In this document: piece by piece, positions 10,141-19,176 of the stretch
How positions within the stretch are numbered: the first letter of the stretch is position 1
Layout of the letters: each line of letters opens with the position of its first letter
DNA from: Sphaeroforma sirkka
Lineage: Eukaryota; Opisthokonta; Ichthyosporea; Ichthyophonida
Assembly: GCA_001586965.3 (NCBI GenBank)
Contig: LUCW03002223.1
Span: forward strand, 60,001 to 80,000
DNA length: 20,000 nucleotides
Direction of reading: 5' to 3'
The notes under the pieces: model-generated
What the model saw: the letters and a program-made list of their open reading frames with translations, nothing else
What the model was told of the DNA's origin: nothing
Databases searched by the model: none
Position numbers and translations under genes: made by a program

Positions 10141-10589
10141 GTGTGTGGGTATAGAATACACATAAACGTATGAACAATATATATAAAACACATATATTTG
10201 CATATTCAAATATATATGCACAAGTATGTGTAGACAACTATTTAGACTCATATGCATATATTTATAATGTTAATATCACATAGGTATATATATATGTATA
10301 AATATATAAATAGATCTTGTTGTTTAAAAACAAACTATACCTACACAAGAAATATTCTAAATGCACGTACGAGAGCGAAACACTCTTGAAAGTACACAGG
10401 CACTATCCAGAGCACCTACCTTGTCAGTTCAGTTTGGCGGCCAATTAAGATGGTTGTACCTATCCGGTATTCCATCCAGTTCCAGTACATCAATAAATGA
10501 TCACAGAATGAACACATTCATCTCGAAATGTCTGACTGCTCGCGCACGCATGCAATATAAAGCGGACAAACACCAGAGCCGACCACAAA

Positions 10590-10614
10590 TAGGGTTCAGG
10601 GTTTTAGGGTTTAG
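10590..10614 (+). repeat. Interstitial telomere-like motif 5
   Basis: AGGGTTCAGGGTTTTAGGGT plus TTAG: three to four imperfect TTTAGGG units in intergenic DNA. Confidence 0.75.
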
Positions 10615-10920
10615 AAACACGTATATAGAAGCAAAAATGAACCGAAGAAAAGTATCCATCCATTCATTCAATCAACCCGATATTAATGTACCCGGCCATC
10701 ATTCCAATCAGAAGACATAGCGCTCTGTTTGTCATAGCGGAAGATCAGAGAGCTTGATTCTCCGCTGTCCATGTGTTGTGGCGCTGTGTTGTTCCAATTA
10801 GAAGGCTATGGCTGTGTGTATTTCTGTGTCTTTTATTCTAAAACACTACGAAGTATATACGAGTATGTACGTCACAGTACAAAACACCGGAGTTTATATA
10901 GAGTATAAAACGCCGAAAAA

Positions 10921-10936
10921 TAGGATTTAGGGTTTC
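10921..10936 (+). repeat. Interstitial telomere-like motif 6
   Basis: A short TAGGATTTAGGGTTT, about two units. It follows a TATA-like GAGTATAAAACG on the + strand for which I find no downstream gene. Confidence 0.5.
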
Positions 10937-11022
10937 TGATGTTGCGACAGAGTCTTTCGGGGCTTCAAGGCAATTTGAACTTTATGGTCTGGCTACGTAA
11001 TCAAAAAATGTATTTCTCTGCT

Positions 11023-11073
11023 GGTAGGATTAGTACCATACACATTTTATGGTACAGAACTACCAATCCTACC
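11023..11073. other. Inverted repeat able to form a hairpin
   Basis: GGTAGGATTAGT (11023-11034) is the near-perfect reverse complement of ACCAATCCTACC (11062-11073), with one G-T pair. Inside it, GTACCAT (11033-11039) pairs with ATGGTAC (11049-11055). The two stems overlap slightly in register. No gene is evident around it. Confidence 0.6.
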
Positions 11074-11157
11074 GGCTGTACAAATTAGTACCAGAAAATA
11101 AAGCACCCGTATTCACCCCAGTTCCCCAGCCCAGTCCCCGACCGAATGTTGTCATAT

Positions 11158-11172
11158 AACCCTAAACTCTGA
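11158..11172 (-). repeat. Interstitial telomere-like motif 7, overlapping a stop codon
   Basis: AACCCTAAACTCTGAAA on the + strand is about two degenerate CCCTAAA units. On the minus strand its TTTAGGG holds the TAG that ends the exon above. Confidence 0.55.
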
Positions 11173-11327
11173 AAACCTTCTCCACTAGCTCCTCTACCCT
11201 CTCAGTCTGTGCCTTTACCTCTTCCAGAACCTTATCCAAGAAGTTCGGTACGATTGCCCACTGGGAGAGGAGGTAGCGCTCTATATGACGATCTACCATG
11301 GCCAAGATGGCGTGAGGCGACTTTGAC
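11162..11327 (-). CDS. Probable last exon (or small ORF) of an unrecognised protein
   Basis: Read on the minus strand, an acceptor ATGTAG precedes 11327. The frame then reads SKSPHAILAMVDRHIERYL and on through NFLDKVLEEV and ERVEELVEKVFRV to a TAG at 11162-11164. Codon choice and the evenly spaced Leu/Val with charged residues (about 25 residues of coiled-coil-like helix) look like a real protein. Alternatively translation could start at the internal ATG at 11299, in a strong Kozak-type context (GGCCATGG), giving 45 residues. I do not recognise the family. The stop codon sits inside telomere-like motif 7. A possible upstream exon at 12134-12318 ends in a matching phase. Confidence 0.5.
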
Positions 11328-11476
11328 CTACATACTATGTGTCAAGTTGAGTTAGAAACCTACACTACTTACACACCCTAAACTTGCGCACCCCAAGTTT
11401 CCAACGCAACAGCAAAATGGCATAGGATATTGTATACTGTAATGGGACTGTATTGACAGCATCCTCTAGAACATTC

Positions 11477-11884
11477 GTGACCCAAACATGTACATACACA
11501 CCCTCGGCAATAATCATTACCCAAACATATACACACCCTCGGCAGTAATCATTACCCAAACATATACACACCCTCGGCAGTAATCATTACCCAAACATAT
11601 ACACACCCTCGGCAATAATCACTACCCAAACATATACATACATACCCTCGGCAATAATCAATACTCAAAAATATACACACCCTCGGCGATAATCATTACC
11701 CAAACATATACACACCCTTGGCAATAATCTTTACCCAAGCATATACACACCCTCGGCGATAATCATTACCCAAACATATACACACCCTCGGTAGTAATTT
11801 TTACCCAAACATATACACACCCTCGGCAGTAATCATTACCCAAACATATAGATACACCCTCGACAATAATCATTACTCAAACTG
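11477..11884. repeat. 35-bp minisatellite, 11 copies
   Basis: The unit is ACACACCCTCGGCAGTAATC then ATTACCCAAACATAT. Its CCCTCGG landmark falls at 11501, 11536, 11571, 11606, 11645, 11680, 11715, 11750, 11785, 11820 and 11857, so the period is 35 with two 37-39-base units that carry an extra CATA or GATA. A stray half-unit (CCGCAGTAATCATGACCC) lies at 11981-11998. If the flanking minus-strand exons are real, the array is intronic. Confidence 0.93.
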
Positions 11885-12133
11885 TCAGACCCGTTTCTAG
11901 TTTAACCTCAGGGTGACGGCCGATACAGTGATGTACAAAGTGACAGTAATGGTACCGCATAGCATGAGTATGCGAGTCCTCCGCAGTAATCATGACCCAA
12001 TTTAACACATCAAGTAAGTAAGTGTATAGGTGATCTTAAGTTAAGTATCCTAATTGGACCTCAGGAGGGCGGATGAGAAAATGAATTACATAATGGGAAC
12101 ACTCCTAAATACTGTACACGTTAAGATACTTAC

Positions 12134-12318
12134 GAAGGGTCCGTCAACGCTCTACAAAATAAACTCAAACGACCGAGACAGGTTTCGCGTGAAGATGGCA
12201 GCGATGAGGTGAAAAACGCACACGTGTCCAAGGAATGCGTTTTTGTTTTGGTGACTGGTGAAAATCTTCGCCCTGTATGTACCGGGCCGTTTACGCGTGT
12301 GACTACTTTTATGGTCAA
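12134..12318 (-). CDS. Possible upstream exon of the 11162-11327 gene (weak)
   Basis: On the minus strand a frame open through this stretch ends at a perfect donor, GTAAGT, beginning at 12133. The frame leaves two bases of a codon (TC), and the acceptor at 11327 supplies the G that completes Ser, so phase agrees. The translation is Ser/Thr/Arg-rich with no motif I know. A second frame is also open over most of it, which lowers confidence. The true 5' border is not visible. Confidence 0.25.
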
Positions 12319-12322
12319 GACA

Positions 12323-12572
12323 GGTAAAGCGTGTATTGGTGTAGCTATATTAATTGCAACCTATTCCATTTAAGCATGTGATTATTAGTTTTACGGTAAA
12401 GCGTCTATTGGTGTAGCTATATTAATTGCAACCTATCCCATTTGAGCATGTGATTAGTAGTTTTACGGTACAGCGTCTATTGGTGTAGCTATATTAATTG
12501 CAACCTATCCCATTTCGGCATGTGATTAGTAGTTTTACGGTAAAGCGTCTATTGGTGTAGCTATGTTGCTTT
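12323..12572. repeat. 72-bp tandem repeat, about 3.5 copies
   Basis: GGTAAAGCG or a variant recurs at 12323, 12395, 12467 and 12539, a 72-base period. Units share CTATTGGTGTAGCTATATTA, ATTGCAACCTAT and GCATGTGATTAGTAGTTTTA. A further direct repeat of ATAGGTTTATACGCGCAG lies at 12688-12729. Beyond that, up to 13060, I see nothing. Confidence 0.88.
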
Positions 12573-13060
12573 GTAAGAAGTGGTAAGGCACACTTGGTCA
12601 CGCATTGTCCGATTAGAGACGCTTGTTCCAACACCAGCGTAACTATTTTGCTGTGTTTATTAGAAGACCAGCTGTGACGATCCAAAAATAGGTTTATACG
12701 CGCAGATACAATAGGTTTATACGCGCAGGTAAAAGGTGTCTGACAGTGGTTAAAAGGCGTATTGTAACTAACAAAGTCAACCAGGTAACTGTGTAATTGT
12801 ACTAACCTAAATGCTTCTCTGACCGAAAAAATAGCGCACTAACAGACAAGAAAGGCCTCAATAACAACAATACGGTATCTCATTAGCCTTTGCATATTGA
12901 GTCTGCAACACACCCAGTAGAGCCTACAGTCCACAATCAGTTGAAGCACACACTTTAAACCGTATACTAAAAGACTATTTCATGGTTCTAGGTTGAACTC
13001 CCGACATTATACATTTCTACTGTGCACTACTACAACGGCATGTGTATGAGCAAATACCTT

Positions 13061-13109
13061 TTGAATCAACGTGTGATGGCGACAGACGCAGCGCCTTACG
13101 TTGATTCAA
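13061..13109. other. Perfect 12-bp inverted repeat downstream of the zinc-finger gene
   Basis: TTGAATCAACGT (13061-13072) and ACGTTGATTCAA (13098-13109) are exact reverse complements around a 25-base spacer, inside which GGCG and CGCC can pair further. It lies about 80 bases past the last finger remnant on the minus strand, where a 3' UTR would be. It could be an RNA hairpin or a palindromic protein-binding pair. Confidence 0.6.
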
Positions 13110-13188
13110 TTGAGCCAAGTTTAAGACTGTGAACACGTCTATGGTGGCGTAGATCATCAGATCGTTCGGACTTTGCAACTAGTCACTC

Positions 13189-13365
13189 TCTTAGGGACGT
13201 TCGCCCGAGTGCAGGCGTTCGTCTTCTCAAATTACTACTTTGAGTAAACTCCATGCCACACCCAGGATAATCACACGCGTAGGGACGTTCGCCCGTGTGT
13301 ACGCGTTTGTGCGCATTTAAATTACCACTTTTAGTGAACGTTATGGCACACCCAGGACAATAACA
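13189..13365 (-). pseudogene. Two decayed C2H2 finger units after the zinc-finger stop codon
   Basis: Directly after the TAG at 13366-13368, and in the same frame, a seventh finger continues as [19 protein letters not shown] and [14 protein letters not shown] begins an eighth. The stop takes the place of the Ala codon in the usual PYACDYPGC, and Asp-Tyr has become Tyr-Cys. In the eighth unit a two-base shortening (the landmark GCCCG is 88 rather than 90 bases from its neighbour) shifts the frame within the recognition helix. These are therefore remnants of a longer finger array that is no longer translated. Confidence 0.8.
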
Positions 13366-14034
13366 CTAATAGGGACGTTCGCCCGAGTGCAGGCGTTTGT
13401 GTCTTTTCAAATTACTACTTTGAGTAAACTCCTTGCCACACCCAGGATAGTCACACGCATAGGGACGCTCGCCCGAGTGCAGGCGTTTGTGTCTTTTCAA
13501 ATTACTACTTTGAGTAAACTCTATGTCACACCCAGGATAGTCACACGCGTAAGGTCGTTCGCCCGTGTGGACGCGTTTGTGTGCATTCAAACTCATACTC
13601 TGAGTAAAGTCCTTGCCACACCCAGGATAGTCACACGCATAGGGACGTTCGCCCGTGTGCACGCGCTTGTGATTTTTCAAACTATTACTGTGAGTAAAGT
13701 CCTTGCCACACCCAGGATAGTCACACACATAGGGTCGTTCGCCCGAGTGCACGCGTTTGTGTGCATTCAAATTACCACTAAGAGCAAACTTCTTGCCACA
13801 CCCAGGATAGTCACATGCATAAGGACGTTCGCCCGTGTGCATGCGCATGTGCACCTTCAGACTATAAACACTGTAACATGTCTGACTACAGCTGGGCCAC
13901 TCACAAGCGTATGGCTTCACTGCGGCAGATGTCGATCCAATAGTACGGACCAACAAACTGTTTGCGGAACTAAGTCTGTGCATTAAATACAGATATTGAT
14001 GTAGTAAGTTTGTGACATAGAAGAGTGTGATCAT
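13366..14034 (-). CDS. C2H2 zinc-finger protein, six fingers
   Basis: The 222-residue frame holds six C2H2 fingers at residues 41-70, 71-100, 101-130, 131-160, 161-190 and 191-220. Each is a 30-residue unit of the form C-X4-C-X12-H-X3-H joined by TGERPY or SGERPY linkers. Units 2-6 share CDYPGC. Finger 1 (CEWPSC) is the most diverged and has Cys where the core Phe usually sits. The family binds DNA, rarely RNA, usually as nuclear regulators. Fingers 5 and 6 have the same helix, QSSNLKR, and differ only at two positions before it. The N-terminal 40 residues have no motif. Met18 (ATG at 13983) is an equally good start, because the first ATG lies in a 55-base duplicated stretch that also extends upstream. 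The protein ends on the Tyr of a linker with no tail, so it is probably a shortened version of a longer protein. A 5' exon further right cannot be excluded. Confidence 0.85.
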   Translation of the reverse strand: MITLFYVTNLLHQYLYLMHRLSSANSLLVRTIGSTSAAVKPYACEWPSCSQTCYSVYSLKVHMRMHTGERPYACDYPGCGKKFALSGNLNAHKRVHSGERPYVCDYPGCGKDFTHSNSLKNHKRVHTGERPYACDYPGCGKDFTQSMSLNAHKRVHTGERPYACDYPGCDIEFTQSSNLKRHKRLHSGERPYACDYPGCGKEFTQSSNLKRHKRLHSGERPY

Positions 14035-14096
14035 TATGTGTATGTGATGTTTGATGGATTAAGCTTGTGACATAGAAGAGTGTGATCATTATGTGC
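14014..14096. repeat. 55-bp direct duplication at the zinc-finger 5' end
   Basis: GACATAGAAGAGTGTGATCA with TTATGTG occurs at 14014 and 14069. The left copy contains the first ATG of the zinc-finger frame. Confidence 0.8.
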
Positions 14097-14157
14097 AATA
14101 TATCTATAACGACTGCAGAGAGGGTTTTGCCAGAGTGTCCGACCGCCATGACGAGCA

Positions 14158-14322
14158 CTCTTTACTTGAACTACGCCATATATAACAGATATAATCAAAG
14201 TGTGTTCGGCTATATGGATATTTATGGAATATAGATACTCTCTTTACTTGAACTATGCGAAATATAACAAATATAATCAAAATGTGTGTTCAACTATATG
14301 GATGTCTATGAAATATATGTAT
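14158..14322. repeat. 82-bp tandem duplication
   Basis: CTCTTTACTTGAACTA begins units at 14158 and 14240. Both continue through ATATAACA, ATATAATCAAA, GTGTGTTC and CTATATGGAT. The copies differ by about one base in eight. I see no gene between this and 14620. Confidence 0.85.
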
Positions 14323-14625
14323 ATACTCTATTGTCTTTGCAACACGCACATCTTGTAATCATTGTCTGTGCAGCATCTGTCGTGATCCTTCAGAAACTTT
14401 CAATATTAAAACTAGATGCTAATATGACACAACCGCAAGATAAAAATATGCGTCATAAATATAGAAGCGCAGATACGAAATGAAACACCATGTTCAAGCA
14501 AGCCAATGTCAACAATGCGAGGAGAAACAATAGACAAAGAATATTTTGGTGTCAAATTTAATTCCTACCGTTGAGGTTAAAGAACTGATCAAAATGAGTA
14601 TATATAAATGTGTGTACATGTATAC

Positions 14626-15477
<852 letters not shown>

Positions 15478-15574
15478 TGGAAATAGCAATGGAATAGGAT
15501 ATTACATCCTACAGTGAGGCGCAACTTTATCAACACTAATAGATGGAAACGTCTGTGACACACACATAACATAC

Positions 15575-15729
15575 CTCCCAGACATCGGCAGCTCAGACCT
15601 GGCGCCAAATAGGTTACGTACTGAATACTTCATCTTCGCTGTACACGTAGGTGTCACCACCAGGGTTCGGGTGCGTGTAGTGGTTCTCGCGAGTCGCCTC
15701 AAAGCACCCAGCGTTGCGACGAAAGACAT
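15575..15729 (-). CDS. Possible first coding exon with mitochondrial-type leader
   Basis: From the ATG at 15729 the frame reads [20 protein letters not shown] and on to [12 protein letters not shown], then meets a strong donor (GAG|GTATGT) at 15574. The first 30 residues are rich in Arg, Thr, Ser and Ala with no acidic residue, as in a mitochondrial targeting peptide. An acceptor, CTACTATTAG, lies six bases upstream of the ATG. A strong donor CCAG|GTATGT at 15996 could pair with it as a 5'-UTR intron (15736-15996). I do not recognise the protein. Downstream exons would have to lie beyond the microsatellite block, below about 14600, and I could not find them. The frame also stays open without splicing to 15502 (75 residues). 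Confidence 0.35.
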
Positions 15730-16208
15730 AATGGACTAATAGTAGAAAGTGTCTGAAAGGCGTGTCTCTTGTACGTGAAATTTCATAAATAAATATGCGC
15801 TAATGGATACATTTGTTTTTCGGTCATAATTAGGGGTTTTCAATCCCAAAATATACAAATTCTAAAATTCTGACGTTTCTGATTGGTATATTTTTGGCTC
15901 AAATCTTTTATTGAAATATAAGCGTGAAAGACCGAAGACAGACATAACTAACAGGGACCAGCTATGTATAAAGCTACTAATAAAACGGCAACATACCTGG
16001 GCCCTGGGGCGCCTTGGCTCACAAGTCACAAGCGTCTTCTTACGTCTCTTGCCTTTTATTATCAATCAAACCATAGCATCTTGAATCTCAATTTCGCATA
16101 GTGATAAAAGCCTATCGAGCTAGTAGGTTATTGTAGCGATACGAGCAAAGTGTCATCATATCATATGCGTAGAACGAAAGTAATTCAATAACAATCAAAC
16201 GATCATAT

Positions 16209-16219
16209 GACGATACACG

Positions 16220-16276
<57 letters not shown>

Positions 16277-16340
16277 GTATGTATGATGTATGTATGATGT
16301 ATGTATGTATGTATGTATGCATGCATGTATGTATATATGC

Positions 16341-16394
<54 letters not shown>

Positions 16395-16454
16395 CATACA
16401 TCATACATATACACATACATACACACATACACACACATACATACACATACATAC

Positions 16455-16487
<33 letters not shown>

Positions 16488-16500
16488 ATTGTAGTTGTTG
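16209..16500. repeat. Microsatellite inverted repeat (CA-TA-TG-TATG / TA / CATA-CA)
   Basis: TG- and TATG-rich sequence (16250-16335) and CATA/CACA-rich sequence (16394-16465) flank a (TA)n centre (16345-16392). The arms are imperfect reverse complements; for example, the left arm has GTATGATGTATG and the right arm its complement. 15737-16208 holds no other feature I can support. Confidence 0.85.
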
Positions 16501-16619
16501 ATACACAGATATATACGCACATTACATATATAATTTACATAAACATATATATTTATGCGTGATGCGTGTGTGCGTGCATGCTATGGACTATAGATGCATA
16601 AAACATACATATATGTGAT

Positions 16620-16902
16620 ATTATGATGATGTGATGTTGTGATGTGATGATTATGTGTTTGTAAGATATGTATATTCTAGATGTGCGTACGTATATATAT
16701 ATATATATATAATATTATGTATATATATATATATTATTATATGCATACATATATATATATATATATACATATGTATATATATATATATATATTATATACA
16801 TATATATATATATATATATAATATATGATGATATATGATATGATATTATTATTGTGATATTGTGTGTGTGTGTGTTTGTGTGTATGTGTATTTTAAATTT
16901 AC

Positions 16903-16962
<60 letters not shown>

Positions 16963-16994
16963 CTTGTGTCTGTGTCTGTGTCTGTGTCTGTGTC

Positions 16995-17047
<53 letters not shown>

Positions 17048-17077
17048 TTGTGTATGTATATTATATATATACGTACG

Positions 17078-17109
<32 letters not shown>

Positions 17110-17110
17110 A
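16620..17110. repeat. TA-rich microsatellite cluster with a TCTGTG hexamer
   Basis: GATGATGTGATG-type repeats (16620-16655) come first, then several TA runs broken by TATG or ATTAT (16690-16822). (TG)n follows at 16861-16880, a TA run at 16908-16954, six units of a TCTGTG-type hexamer at 16965-16996, and further TA runs to 17110. Confidence 0.9.
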
Positions 17111-17503
17111 TTTGCCAATAACAGCACGCGACAAACAATTCAAAACCTACTATGGAGGGCTCTCGCTTCGTCTGGCTACACAACTCTAGATATCATAGCA
17201 TAATTTCCAACGACACTCCATGTGCAAAATCGTAACGACGAGATACATTATTACGCAAAGGTAGACTGACAAGGGGTTTTTTTATTCTATATATGTATAT
17301 ATATTGTGTTTTCGCCGTTGTCGACATATATTGAGATTGGGAAGACAAAGGAAACTTCATCTAAAATATGCGTGTTTTCGCTGTTGAGGGGGTGTAGAGT
17401 GGGACGGGGAAAGAGGGCAGTGATTTGTGTGTGTGTATGCTCTCATAGAGAATGGAATTGTAACTGCTACTATGAAACATCATAAACCTAAGAGGCTCCG
17501 GGT

Positions 17504-17507
<4 letters not shown>

Positions 17508-17547
<40 letters not shown>

Positions 17548-17572
17548 TTGTATATATATATACATATATTGC
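17508..17572. repeat. TA/TATG microsatellite in the lipase 3' region
   Basis: A (TA)n run and TATG-like units begin about 20 bases past the lipase stop on the minus strand. If the 3' UTR extends through, the transcript would carry a UA-rich tract. I see no AATAAA on that strand nearby. 17111-17507 shows no gene I can support. Confidence 0.85.
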
Positions 17573-17589
17573 ACCTGCTTCTCTTATAC

Positions 17590-19062
17590 TTAATCAAGAT
17601 CGATCTGAGCGGTTTCCAGAGCGGGATCCGCACAGAATCCGTGTATCGTTGCATGGTATGATAAGATGGGATGGCTATTGAGTGTCGTCTTGGACAGAAG
17701 CACAGAATCAAACACCTCATGTGGTTCATCTAGGCATACAGCACGGTGCTCTGGGTAGTCCTGAGAATCAAACATCCACACACGTCCTCCGCAACTGAGT
17801 TTGTAGTCGGAATCCACCTTGGGCAAGGACTTGATGCTCACTATCTTAGTACCACATTCGCCTGGTTCCATCGAGGTCTCTCTTCCGAGATGCATAACAC
17901 CGTGATGCATCTCTTTGAAGGCTTTCTTGCTGAAACGTGGCACGATATCATCTGCCACTATCGCAGTGGACACGTGTCTCATAGTGAACGGTGCCTGTGC
18001 TAGTTCTTCGCAAAGAACTTGAGGTGTGGCAAAGGTATAGGCGTGTATGTGTCTTTCTCGAAACAAGGGTATCTGTGCCCACATCAACGTGAGTAAAGTC
18101 GATACGGCCGCTCCCAGACTATGCCCGGTTAAAACTGCCTTATATCCTGGATGGTCTAGCAGTAAATGTGTTATCACCGGTTGTAACATGGCATCTAACG
18201 ACTGTGCGGAAAGTAGGAACCCTCTGTGCGTTGTACCCTCTACCGGATTCTCAAAATCTTCATCGTATATGCTATTTAAACGTGTGGTCTGTATATTAAG
18301 GAACGTGAGCACATCTACAGGTGTTTCAGACCCACGGATACCAACCACTACTGATTGGCGCTGATGGTCCACACACACAAAATGCCCAGGCCTATATACC
18401 TGACCTTCCAAGTCTTCGAGAACAACGTCAATGTCTCTCCCCTCACCCCCAGGTAGCTGCCTCAGTGTATCCCTCACGTTACCCATATTGTCCCTACATT
18501 CACTCGCAGGCAAAACACCTAACTTCCCAAGTGTGTGGTATCCATAGGCAGATATGGCAAAGTCCAGATAGTACTTCATACAACATATATCATCGTATGT
18601 TTGCGCATTCACGGCCACCGGTCTGCGTTGCTTAGGCTGTTCTCTGTGTTCGTGATGCAGCTGATACAGTGCCAAAAGGCCGTATATACCCTTCAAAGGT
18701 GAGGATATGTGTACTAGAGCTACAAGGGCAAAGGTCATAAACGCCTCTGTAAAGTGTCCGTCATCTATATAATGGCACACATCGGCTGAGACAAACCATT
18801 TTAGGCAATACTGTAGGAAACCGGTTAACTTTTCTGCTAGAAACACTGCCACGGGACTCACTTGCAAGTGTGAATGAGCATCTACTTCATCGGATTTATC
18901 TGACATACAATCCCCTGTACTACATTGGCTTGCTGGGGTATGTAAGGACTTATGTAAATTCCGTGTAGCATTCTTGTACATAGACAGCTTCTTTGTCTTT
19001 GAGAACAGAAATTTTTGCGTGATTGTGTTCAGCGTGTATAAGCCTGGCATGGGATATATCAT
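17590..19062 (-). CDS. Class 3 lipase, sn1-diacylglycerol-lipase-like, intronless
   Basis: This 490-residue protein is of the alpha/beta-hydrolase lipase class 3 family, whose members cut acyl esters of di- or triacylglycerols. The core starts with SVVVGIRGSETPVDVLTFL (about 237-255), the oxyanion-loop strand; the GIRGS pattern is closer to diacylglycerol lipases than to secreted fungal lipases. THRGFLLSA (278-286) follows. The nucleophile elbow is GHSLG (313-317) with Ser315. TFATPQVL (343-350) stands for the usual TFGSPRVG. DDIVPR (371-376) gives the likely catalytic Asp372. The His is less certain: His464 in NSHPILSYH fits the spacing of DAGL-type DH-P-Y motifs. Residues 105-132 are hydrophobic and could touch membrane. 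The first 40 residues are basic. The ATG at 19062 is the first in frame; Met28 and Met53 are alternatives. No break is visible, and a TATA box lies about 105 bases upstream. It is intronless, unlike CDC45 nearby. Confidence 0.93.
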   Translation of the reverse strand: MIYPMPGLYTLNTITQKFLFSKTKKLSMYKNATRNLHKSLHTPASQCSTGDCMSDKSDEVDAHSHLQVSPVAVFLAEKLTGFLQYCLKWFVSADVCHYIDDGHFTEAFMTFALVALVHISSPLKGIYGLLALYQLHHEHREQPKQRRPVAVNAQTYDDICCMKYYLDFAISAYGYHTLGKLGVLPASECRDNMGNVRDTLRQLPGGEGRDIDVVLEDLEGQVYRPGHFVCVDHQRQSVVVGIRGSETPVDVLTFLNIQTTRLNSIYDEDFENPVEGTTHRGFLLSAQSLDAMLQPVITHLLLDHPGYKAVLTGHSLGAAVSTLLTLMWAQIPLFRERHIHAYTFATPQVLCEELAQAPFTMRHVSTAIVADDIVPRFSKKAFKEMHHGVMHLGRETSMEPGECGTKIVSIKSLPKVDSDYKLSCGGRVWMFDSQDYPEHRAVCLDEPHEVFDSVLLSKTTLNSHPILSYHATIHGFCADPALETAQIDLD

Positions 19063-19165
19063 TGTGAATTGTTATGAGATATTTTCTCCTTTGTAATCGC
19101 TCAACATACTTTGCCAGCGACACTAACGCGGCATGCAATATATGGTCGCACATTGGAGGGGAGCG

Positions 19166-19176
19166 CTATTTATATA
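19166..19176 (-). promoter_or_regulatory. TATA box of the lipase gene
   Basis: On the minus strand TATATAAATAG matches the TATA consensus and lies 104-114 bases upstream of the lipase ATG. A start site about 30 bases downstream (near 19140) would give a 5' leader of about 75-80 bases. That leader would hold two very short upstream frames, from the ATGs at 19134 and 19106. The position is by inference only. Confidence 0.5.

Noticed and set aside
10361-10720. A 119-codon open frame on the + strand
   Set aside because: It reads through telomere-like motif 5, has no conserved motif, no matching splice sites, and codon use like the surrounding non-coding DNA.
1-11172. The window as a subtelomere or chromosome end
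   Set aside because: Telomere-like motifs are short, degenerate, in both orientations and spread among ordinary genes; there is no long terminal array.
11477-11884. Regular 35-base repeats resembling a CRISPR array
   Set aside because: The units follow each other without unique spacers and lie in an intron-bearing eukaryotic genome.
13387-13986. A 199-codon open frame on the + strand opposite the zinc fingers
   Set aside because: It is an antisense shadow; a 90-base period keeps all copies in one frame, and the peptide has no sensible composition.
15862-16065. Open frame with Lys/Arg-rich start (IIKGKRRKKTLV) on the minus strand
   Set aside because: It has no ATG at its start and a stop-laden context. 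Its strong donor at 15996 is better explained as a possible 5'-UTR intron of the 15729 frame.
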